A stretch of 64,000 bases of DNA, from assembly GCA_009193035.1 (NCBI GenBank), contig SWDT01000036.1:1-64000 (forward strand), read 5' to 3'. The notes under the pieces are model-generated. The model was not told where the DNA came from. It saw only the letters and a list, made by a program, of their open reading frames with translations, and made no database searches. Made by a program: the position numbers and the translations under genes. How positions within the stretch are numbered: position 1 is the first letter of the stretch; every line of letters starts with the position of its first letter. Origin of the DNA: Halicephalobus mephisto. Taxonomy: Eukaryota; Nematoda; Chromadorea; Rhabditida; Panagrolaimidae. Shown one piece after another: positions 45,989-56,502 of the stretch.

Positions 45989-47414
45989 TCATATGGAGCT
46001 GTTGGACATCTCCAAGTCCATCTGACACGCCTCCAACTCGGCCTCACAAAGAATGTCATTAATCTGTTTCTTGACTTGGATCGCGAGAGCTGCGGAAGAA
46101 GCACTCAATTTCCTCAAAGTTCTCCCGACAAATTGACCGAATATCGACAATTCGTCATCTGAATCCGATCTTTGAAGATAATTGTTCTCGATTCTTGGTT
46201 TTTTCGCTGGAGGGCCGGAATTGATCGGATTTTTAGGCCTGGAGTTGACTGAAGGAGGGTTGTCGTTATATAACCCCTCGTCGAATTCCGACTTGATGTA
46301 TTCTGGAGAAGAAGGTTCTGTTTTCGAAAATTCCGGAATCGAATCCGAATGTCGTTTGTTCGAAGTTCCGTCTTCATTGGATTTGAGTGAATCCGCCGAT
46401 TGTGGCCTAAGCTTAGGTTAATTTTTTGGACTTAATAAATCTCACCTTTCGAAATTGGAATCCAGGAATTTTAAATGTTCGAAATAAAACCAACAAGGTT
46501 CTTCGACTTTTTGAGCCGCGGCTTTCATCTGCTGCATCCTTTTCACTTTCCTCCGGTACATGTCCTTCAGATTCTTGAGCTGGGTCTTGATGTCGTCTTC
46601 TGAAATCAATTATTACTTCCAACATAAACCGGTGACACGGTAGTTGTTCCCTTAGGACATTTGATTTCGAAATTTTGCTTTTAAATTTATTTTTTATCAT
46701 AAATGTTATATTAGGCCATTTTAAAGATCAAAGATTGGGCTAAAAATGCAAAGAAATGAACTGATCCCTTAAAATGTTTAACTTTTTAGTACGTTGATTT
46801 CGAAATTTTGCTTTTAAATTTACTTTTCACCATAAATGTTATATTAGGCCATTCCAAGGACCAAAAAGACTGATTTAAAAAGGAAAGAAAGTTATAGGGC
46901 TTTAACTCCTTGATTCGCACTGATTTCGAAATTTCTTACATCAGCTTTTTTAAACATTCAATATCCCAAACTAATCTGCTTGTCAAAAAAGATAAATCTA
47001 AAAAGAAAAAATACATAATAATTCCTCCCTTGCGGTATTTGGTCCCTGACTTCGTGGAATTGATCTTATTTTTTATTTTTAAGATTTTTTTGGTTATTTG
47101 ATGGGATATATCAAACTAATCCAGTTGTCAAAAAAGATAAATATAAAAAAAACAAAAAACAAGATCAATTTCGCGAGATCAGGAACCAAACACCGCAGGG
47201 GAGCAACTGTCACACAGGCCTAAAATCAGTAAATTGACCTACCTGTAAAAACGACGTTTTTTTCATACTTGTTCATATAATGCGTCAACTCCGTCAGGGC
47301 CTCCTTCCTTTTCTCCACCAGAGAATAACCCGCGTGGGATTTACACCATAGAATGGGGTTCTTCTGGAAGGCTTTAATAAGCCTTAATCTATTAACATCC
47401 GTCCAATTCGACAT
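45989..47414 (-). CDS. MADF-domain (Myb/SANT-like) transcription factor with BESS-like C-terminus
   Basis: Exons 47414-47243, 46599-46446 and 46406-45989 give 247 aa. The N-terminal ~110 residues form an MADF domain (Adf-1 family, DNA-binding): RLRLIKAFQKNPILWCKSH, then a KKRKEALTEL-type helix, then DDIKTQLKNLKDMYRRKV and the aromatic PCWFYFEHLKFL end. The middle is Ser/Pro/Asp-rich. The C-terminal helix (DDELSIFGQFVGRTLRKL) resembles a BESS interaction motif. It is probably a nuclear transcription factor. Intron 1 (46600-47242) is packed with repeats: two direct copies of a ~133 bp unit and a hairpin-forming inverted repeat. The acceptor for exon 3 has an alternative one nearby, so that junction is less certain. 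Confidence 0.85.
46655..46930. repeat. Direct repeat of a ~133 bp unit (TTGATTTCGAAATTTTG family)
   Basis: Copies begin at 46661 and 46794, with a third partial start at about 46919. They share ATAAATGTTATATTAGGCCA and the GATTTCGAAAT core seen in the larger array at 54.6-55.3 kb. Confidence 0.75.
47022..47215. repeat. Imperfect inverted repeat (MITE-like hairpin) in MADF intron 1
   Basis: The left arm from about 47028 (CCCTTGCGGTATTTGGTCCC then GAATTGATC) pairs with a right arm ending near 47205 (GATCAATT ... CCAAACACCGCA). The arms are ~50 nt and flank a ~95 nt loop. Confidence 0.7.
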
Positions 47415-47894
47415 CACAACGAATATTACGAAATTTTTTATTTTTTTTCAATTGCGAGAGCGACCACTCGCGGGCCACTCGCACCCTAGACGCAAATCGA
47501 TTTATCTGTCCTTTAAATCGTAAATGTGTGTACACGACCCCGTTTGTCCATCCACTCGCGAACAGCGAGCAGCGACCGCTCGCTTCAGATAAATGTTTGA
47601 CTGTCTCGGGTCTCTCGTCAAATAAAGTTCTTTAGGCCAAAAATGCGGTAACTTTGGTCAACGGAAAAGAGTAAAATTTAATTTTGCATAGAATCCTCGA
47701 TGAAAACAAAGATATGCTCTTAAAAGCAGATTCCGATGATAATCCCACTGAGAAAATCCATCTTTTTAAACCCCTACATATCTTTACAAAAACCAAATTC
47801 CGCTATCTTGGAGCAAAGACCAGTTTGGACAAGTTCAATAATATTAATTCATGAATCATAATCGAATAAAAACAGGACACCGTAAAAATTACAA

Positions 47895-48902
<1,008 letters not shown>

Positions 48903-49075
48903 TTAAAAATCAACAGAAACTACATATTATCACGGATAACACGACGAAGAGGACATGTATGATCAGGAATAGTAATAAATAAATGAAAAAAAATAAAAAT
49001 AAAAATGAAAAATAAGACGAAAAAAGAGTTACTGAAAAATCATCAAAACCGAAAGTTGCCAGTTTTTCCTCGGGT

Positions 49076-49092
49076 GCTCCCGCAGCGAAAAC
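49076..49092. promoter_or_regulatory. Possible shared promoter motif upstream of PSMA6
   Basis: The minus strand reads GTTTTCGCTGCGGGAGC, similar to the recurring element but in the other orientation relative to its gene. It is about 250 bp upstream of the start. Confidence 0.3.
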
Positions 49093-49109
49093 TAGAGCGA
49101 GGAGGAATT

Positions 49110-50870
49110 CCAGTTTTTCTTCGACGATTTCTCTGAGGGTATTGCGGATTTTCTGCTTCATTAACCGTGTATTTTCTTGCGGTTTTTTTTCGTGTTTACA
49201 TTTACTAGTTTTACAGTGGTGTGTGATTTTCAGTTTCATAAAATTTGTATCTGAATTTCCAATTTTTGCCTTTTTAACGAGTACCTAAAAGTGATCCTCG
49301 ATTGGAATGTCTTTGAAATTCTCTTCCCGAAGATTTAGCACCATTGTTTTCTCGGTTTGGATTCTCCAAGATGTCTTTGGGTTTCTAATTAATATATTGA
49401 GGAATGTTCAATTTGGTTTCGAGGACGATTTTTTATAAATTGTTTGTTTCTTGCGTTCTGTCGTTTCAATTACAGTTATCCACTTTTCTAATCCAGTGTT
49501 TCGTAATTCTACTCGCTTTTCATCTTATTATTGAAATTGATTTTGTCTGTCGGTGTATGTGGACCCGCTCTAGGCCTGGCAAACGAGTATTCGATCGGAA
49601 ATTCCCGAAACTCGGTCGAAATTCACTCTATAATTGATTTAACGAGATAGTTCTTGGAATTCTAGACATTAGGAACAAGGATTTGTGTGTATATACTGTA
49701 TTTGAGGGTTTTGAAGGTCGTTTGGATGTTGGTTTTAGTTTGGAAGGTTTTTAACAACAAAACGGTCGTAACCGACGGGGAATTTAAGCTTAGACTGATC
49801 CAGAGATCTTAGAGAAGAACTTTTTGTTTTGTTTCTTTATGTAATTTGAGTCGTCTCAGATCACCTACTCATGTTTCAATTTTACGTCATTTTGAACTTT
49901 TCTCGGATAGCTTTAAAACTGACATATGGCTCGTTTTGATTGCCACCCTCTCTCTCCTCCGTACTATCGCTTGAAACTAGTGTCTTTCACACAAATGACC
50001 ATTAAATTTGAAGCTGCTGTTCCCTCCGGCGTTTTAATAGTTTTCAATGACGGCGATGGCCATTTGTTGCTTCGATTTAATACAAACGAAGGGTCTTAGG
50101 AAAAGCTTTTCCTCTACCTGGCGACAAATTTTCGGCTCCGCCTCGGCTTTGTCTTCAAACTCACCGGCATCCCTGGATGCAGCTGTGGCTGAAAGGAACT
50201 TAGTTCGGCTTAAATATGCCGAATCAAACGATTGTATGGTCGACTCCCCCGGAGGCTGGGCTCGTTTCGCAACGATTACGAGTGATGCTCCAGAAAAATC
50301 GACTAACTTTTTCGTTGCTGAGTTTTTAGTTAGACAGATGTTTGTTTATCTGTGGTTTTTTACTACACGAAAGGATCCTTGGAGAACATCAGGACTTGAA
50401 AGTGATCCTATGTCGAAATACGTTATTACTGTAGGGGTGGAAAAGTTCAAAAAATTATTTTTGAGAAACTTCTTTAGTTTGATATTTTTAAGTAGGAGTT
50501 GGTAAATTTGAGAATAGGAATTTGGAAATTATAGTTTTAAAGGTTTTTTAGTTTTTTGAATACCTCTTTTTGGAAGCAATGGATTATAATCCTTTCGAAT
50601 GTTACATGTTTCTCTCAATAATAGTGCTGTATTTTTAATGTGAACATGACGAAATCTGTGACAGAGTTATGACTATTGAATATGCTTATCTTGATATTTT
50701 CCTCGAGGATTGCGTCTGCAATAACTGCGAGATCGATTTAGAATGCGCATTTGGGATGCAGTTGTGACAGCGGCATCCCAGTGAAACGTCCTGACAACAG
50801 GGTCTCTCGCTCTTTTGCATTTTTCAGTTGTGCAGTTGAGTCCGATATTGTTTCGTTGGCATTTTTTTGT
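49110..50870. other. Intergenic / putative 5' region of LC8 gene
   Basis: No gene that I can support. A 152-codon plus-strand frame (50047-50505) and a 77-codon one (49404-49637) resemble no family and have no convincing splice context. The stretch near 50700-50840 (CTCTCGCTCTTTTGCATTTTTCAG) looks like a promoter/5'UTR with a splice acceptor. Confidence 0.4.
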
Positions 50871-51640
50871 TCATTTTTATCTTATTAAGGTGAATATTCG
50901 AGAAAAATGATAAAATTTGATGATTTTAATTCTTTTAAGGTAGTATATATAATTGTGTCGAAAGTATGAGGTTTTTTGTCGAATTTGATGTTGTTGTTTT
51001 TTTGGTCTTTTTTAGGTAAACATTCGAGAAAAAAATGGATAAAGCTTATTTTGGTTTTTTAAAATAATATGTAAATTCCACAGTGTATTCAGTTTTGTCA
51101 GATTTAATTTTGTTTTGTTTATTTTTAACTTATTAAAGTAGAAATTCGAGAAAAGTGATAAAACTTAATTACTTTGATCCTTTTAAGGTAGTGTACATTA
51201 TTGCATTAAATGTATTTGTGAAATTTTCCTACTGAATCTGACATTGTTTTATTTTTGCAGTTTTTTGTATTTTTTAGGTGAATATTCGAGGAAAAAGTAA
51301 TAAACCTTAATGCTTTTAATCCTTTTTTGATGCAATCATATAACGTCTAAGGCTTTCAATTCTACAGAATCCTACTTTTTTGGGCTTTTTTGAGATGAAC
51401 ATTCGGGAGATTTTATAAAATTTAATTTTTTAAAAATGTTACGTATTATGTGGAAGATATTTTTCGATATTTTTGTAGGTTTTTTTTGTTGTTTTGGTAA
51501 TATTTCTTGGTCTTTTTTTGAGGTAAATATATTCCTGAGAATTTCATAAAACGTTTTTAGTGTTGTTTGTAATTGTATTGAAAATATTTTTCTTGTCAAA
51601 TTTGTTGTTGTAAATTTTTTAGGTGAAAATTTAAATTTAA
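50870..51640. repeat. Tandem repeat upstream of LC8, units carry adjacent splice acceptor/donor
   Basis: About six imperfect ~125 bp units sharing ATTCGAGAAAAA and TAAAACTTAATT-type words. Several contain a pyrimidine run ending AG directly followed by GTAAA or GTGAA (51014-51018, 51276-51280, 51621-51625). Confidence 0.75.
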
Positions 51641-51861
51641 TTTTTGTAATTGTATTTTTTAAAAAGTGAAATTCTCGAATGTTCTTCTTAGCCTGTAAAT
51701 GTTGTTTGTCTTTTGGTCCTAATTCTTGGTGTTATATGATTATTTGTCAATCCTAAACCTTGACCTAGTTTGCGTGGCTTTAAAAACATGATTTTTGACA
51801 AAATATAAATTTTGTGTTTTTAGGTTTGTTGTGTGAAATACTTGTAAAATAATTGTCAACA

Positions 51862-52196
<335 letters not shown>

Positions 52197-52298
52197 TCTT
52201 TTGAAATTGATTATTCCGTTTATCCATGTTTGAGAAAAGACTGTAATACATGATTTGTAGACTTTGATACCTGTTTTGTTAATTTACACGTTATTTTG

Positions 52299-53335
52299 TT
52301 AATGGAATGAGAAGGTGAGTTTGATAGAGGGGTTTTCTTGGTGACCAAATTGGAGAGCAGTGACTTCATTGTTTTCATCGAATTGGATATGGAATGGTTC
52401 TGCTTTTTCTAGGGGTAGTAGTTGGTCATCGTCGAGGAGAGGATGTCGGATGTTGAATTCGCATGAATTGGTTGCTGGATGAAGACGCCAGTAATTTGCT
52501 GTGTCAACGAGATCTTGTAGAGTGAATCTGATTGCGGGTTTTTCGTAAACAAGAGAAAAATGTGTTAATTGATCACAGAGTTGAAGGAGATATCGAGGAT
52601 TCTTTGAGAGCTTGAAATGTCGAGAAGTCATTAAGTGGATTTGTTCGAGATTGGGCCGCATTGATCTGATGAACTTGAGAAATTGTACTTCGGTGAAACC
52701 AGAAAGACAGGAACCGCTTCTTCTGGAGGTTTTTAGACTTCCGCCGTGGAATCTTAGGATTTTTGGTAATAATTGGCCTTTGGAATGGTATTCGAGGATT
52801 TCGTCAACGGCAGAAATAACATCTACGTGATTTTCGAAGATTATCTAGAAGTGGAGTTTTGAAAAGGATAAAAACGAAAATGGACCTACAGTTCCTTTGA
52901 ATACGATTCCGTCGACAAGAAGTTTTTCGAGATTTTCTGCAACTAGATTAAATGGCCTAATATTGTTGTTATCGGATTTTTTCGTGACTCCGGATATGGA
53001 TCTTCCGACTTTGAGGACGTGGATTTCTACTTTGTCTAGACGGCAATTATAACGATAAACAAGTTCCTTATTTTCTACCTGAAATGATGAAATCAACCGA
53101 TGTGATCCAATTACGAAATCCTCACCGAAATCGCTTCGTTTTCCTTCATTCTCTGTTTGGCTGCTAATTGTCGGAATCTGGGACACGTTTGGGAGACATT
53201 TAGGACATCTCTCTGGGACAAATATCCGAAAATTTTTCCTAGGATTTCGTTGTTCAGATCTTCTATAGTAGTTTCGTAATCGACGTCAACTGAGCATCTG
53301 GCCTTCTGTGGACGGAATAAACATCTCCAAATCAT
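52299..53335 (-). CDS. F-box protein, nematode type
   Basis: Exons 53335-53126, 53078-52890 and 52844-52299 give 314 aa. Residues ~25-60 form an F-box (LNNEILGKIFGYLSQRDVLN, then VSQTCPRFRQLA), which recruits SKP1 in SCF ubiquitin ligases. The C-terminal ~250 residues have the alternating beta/Leu-rich look of the FTH/FBA2-type substrate domains of the large nematode F-box families, without a motif I can name. The substrate is unknown. An acceptor (TGTTTTAG) leaves only GG before the ATG. The gene is convergent with dlc-1, about 100 bp between stops. Confidence 0.85.
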
Positions 53336-53904
53336 CCCTAAAACATAGATTTAAAAATATAATTAATATAAATTAAATTTGATATATGAAAATTTAGGAA
53401 GTTAAAACAGACCACGTTTACGAGAAAATAAGCCAGTTCGACATGACACGAAAGACAATTTGACTGGTCTGCAAATTCTGCAAAATACATTTCTCAAGCA
53501 CATTGACTCGAAAAAATACAGTTTAACTGGTAACTTTGGTAGTTGAAAGAATCTTGACTGTTCCAACAATAGAAAAAAACTCGAATTTTGTTTGTTTGGT
53601 TTTTTCCAAAAAATTTGAAAACTTGGTAAATTGCCGGAAATTTAAAGTTTTTGGAAGAATCCAGTGAGTCACACCCACCATCATATCTCAATCCTCAAAT
53701 TGATATGAAAAATAGAAATCACTTGAGTCAACAGACTTATGACGTCAATTTTCAATGACCAATGAAATCATAGATAATGAAATGGATCAAGCATGCGAGA
53801 TAAAGTCGAAAAATAGTCCAAATCATACGAAAAAATGGAAATTAATCCTCAAAAAAAATTTTAAATTTCAAAATCAAAAAATTTAGAAAATCCAAAACAT
53901 AAAG

Positions 53905-54420
53905 GAAGATGGATGTTCGGAAGAAAAGGAAAAAACGGCAAAAATTTTGCAAATAAATTTAAAAAAGTGGGAGAGAGGGAACATTTGAAAATAAAAAGAA
54001 AAATGGCAGGATATAAACAAAGGAAAAAGATGAAAGTGGTAGGGAGAAAGCATAGGAGAAGAAAGAATGGCGGAAACTTTGAACAAAAAAGGAAAAGATG
54101 GAAAGGAGAAAATATTCGAAAAGAAAGAATGGCGAAAATTCCAAGAAAAAAGAGAAAGATGGAAGAGTGAAAACGTTCAAACAGGAAAAATTGGTAAAAA
54201 CTTGAAAGTCAAAAGGAAAAAGTGGGAGAGAAAAAGCATTCGAAAACGAAAAAATGTCCAAAAAACCCCGAAAAAAAGGCAAAAGTGGGAAAAGCAAATG
54301 TTCGAAGAGGAGTGGAAAAAATGGTAGAAATTACGAAATGAAGTGGAGAAAATGTCCGTGAAAGATATTCAAAAAGAAAAAATGGTAAAAAATGCCGAAA
54401 TAAAACCAGAAAAATATAAG
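53905..54420. repeat. Purine-rich degenerate tandem repeat
   Basis: Units of roughly 50-60 bp sharing GAAAAAATGGCGAAAATT and GGGAGAGAAAGCAT-type words, strongly purine on the plus strand. Long Lys/Glu-rich frames on plus and Phe/Ser-rich frames on minus are by-products. Confidence 0.8.
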
Positions 54421-54629
54421 AACTTTTTGAAAAAATAAAGTTAAAATAATATTTGTTGACTTGTGGATGAGTCATCGAGGTTTTTTTGGAACATGTTATC
54501 GGCAAAATTATGCAAAAATTTTCTCGGAAAATCAGATTGAAGATGGTTTGTTGATTTCGTCAATTACACACCATGGTTGCTCGACTTCAATGAAAAAATG
54601 ACTTTTACAAAGCTACTTCCCTAGGATAT

Positions 54630-55260
54630 TTATCTTCAACTTGCGCTGATTTCGAAATCATTTCTTTTTGAATTTTTTTACTTTACTGTCGTGATAGACT
54701 ATTTCAAGTACCAAATAGACTATTTTAAAAAGTCAAAAATGAACTATACAAAATTTCCAAGATATTTATACTCAATTTGTTCTGATTTCGAAATAATTTC
54801 TTTTCAAGTTTTTTACTTTACTGTCATGATAGACTATTTCAAATATCAAATAGACTATTTTAAAAAGGCAAAAATGGCCTATACGAAATTTCCAAGATAT
54901 TTATACTCAATTTGTTCTGATTTCGAAATCATTTCTTTTTGAATTTTTTTACTTTACTGTCATGATAAACCATTTCAAGTACCAAATAGACTATTTTAAA
55001 AAGTCAAAAATGGCCTATACAAAGTTTCCAAGATATTTATACTCAATTTATTCTGATTTCGAAATCATTTTCTTTTTGAGTTTTTTATTTAATTGAGATA
55101 TTAAGCCATTTCAAGTACCAAATGGACTATTCTAAAAAATCAAAAATGGCCTATACAAAGTTTTTTCTAAGATATTTATCCTCAACTCGTGCTGATTTCG
55201 AAATTATTTCTTTTTAAATCAGTGTTTGTTTACTTGATTGAGATATTAAATCAATCCAAC
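54630..55260. repeat. Tandem array of ~135 bp unit (GCTGATTTCGAAAT family)
   Basis: Five copies, with the CTGATTTCGAAAT core at about 54646, 54782, 54917, 55052 and 55192. Shared blocks include TATTTCAAGTACCAAATAGA, GACTATTTTAAAAAG and AAATTTCCAAGATATTTATA. The 83-codon frame at 54691 is made entirely of this repeat. Confidence 0.9.
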
Positions 55261-55366
55261 TACCAAAAATCGATATAAAAACGAAGAAATTATGCAAATC
55301 TTACGAAATAAGAGGAACAAATGTCGTTGAGGTCATCTGCCGTACAATTGGGAAACTGTCTTCCTC

Positions 55367-55414
55367 AGTCACTATCCAAGAGATCTTCCAGTGGAAATTT
55401 TCAGGATAGTGACT
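55367..55414. repeat. Short palindrome: 11-bp perfect inverted repeat
   Basis: AGTCACTATCC (55367-55377) and its exact reverse complement GGATAGTGACT (55404-55414), separated by 26 bp. It is the cleanest example of a motif that recurs at 6.3, 7.4 and 36.1 kb. Confidence 0.9.
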
Positions 55415-55979
55415 ATGGTGAAGATTAATCGACCGTACGACAGATGCTCCTTTTTGATTCGTATTGATTTCGAAATTCTGTTTTTAGATTAATTTTCTTT
55501 CATTTAATTGAAATATTAAGTTAGTTCAATTTTTAAAAAATATAAAAATAAAAATAATATAAATCTTACGAAATAAAGAAACATCTTAAAAAAGACGAAA
55601 ATCACGTAATTCATTTTTTCGCTTCTAAATCAGTCATTTTGGTCTTGATCAATATTTTAAGTTAATTAAATTTTTAAAAAATATAAAAATAAAAAATGTC
55701 TTACGAAATAAAGGAAGGAAATGCCTCAGGGAAAGCAGCTGTTGTACAACCGTTAATTTCGCCAATGATGCTTTGTTTGTTCGACAACAATGAAAGAAAT
55801 AGTTTCTTATCATTACCAAAAAAGAAACTTTAATCTGCTAGACTCCTAGTCTTAGTTTTTGATTTTTCATTTAATCTAAAATCGTAGCATAGAAAAAAAG
55901 AAATATTTAAAATTAAAAAAAGGAAAAAATAAAAAATAAAAATATTTAAAATATTTAAAATATAGAAATGGTTTAAAAA

Positions 55980-56340
55980 ATATGAAACAATTTAAAATTC
56001 TAGAAATCTCTAAAATTTCGAAACTACGGAATGGGTTCTGTAGAGTTCTAAAACTTTTTTCAAGGATTCTGGAAATTTCTAAAAATTTTCATGAAATTTC
56101 CGAAGATTTCGAAACTATGAAAGATTTTTATAATTTTGTAAAATCTACTTTAAGGATTCTGGAAATCTCTAAAATCTTTCATAAAATTTTGAAATTATGA
56201 TAAATTTTTATAATTTTGTAAAATCTACTTTAAGGGTTCTGGAAATTTCTAAAATCTTTCATGAAATTTTCAAAAATTTCGAAATTCTCTCAAGGGATTC
56301 TGTAGAATTCTGAAAATCCCCCCATAGATTCTAGAAACCT
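55980..56340. repeat. Dispersed repeat 3' of fusogen gene A
   Basis: Imperfect ~85-90 bp units (GGATTCTGGAAATTTCTAAA, then TTCATGAAATTTTC-type words, then TTTTATAATTTTGTAAAATC). The same repeat family lies 3' of gene B at 60760-61170. Two units contain TTCTGGAAATTTC (56067-56079 and 56237-56249), a perfect TTCnnGAAnnTTC. Confidence 0.85.
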
Positions 56341-56502
56341 CCAGAATGTCAGAATTTTCGAAAATCTAGAAAAGTAAAAAGATTCAAGGTCTAATTTATT
56401 CAAATTTTATTTTCTGTACAATTTTTAGAATTTACAAAGGCAATATCACAAATCTGAGTTCACTGGTTCGAAAATTAAAAATTCTCTAATGTTCAATACT
56501 CG

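Noticed and set aside
50047..50505. 152-codon plus-strand open frame upstream of dlc-1
   Set aside because: No recognisable motifs and no convincing splice sites or neighbours. Its length alone in a GC-richer patch is weak evidence.
53883..54505. Lys/Glu-rich plus-strand and Phe-rich minus-strand frames
   Set aside because: They arise from a purine-rich degenerate tandem repeat. There is no conserved protein pattern.
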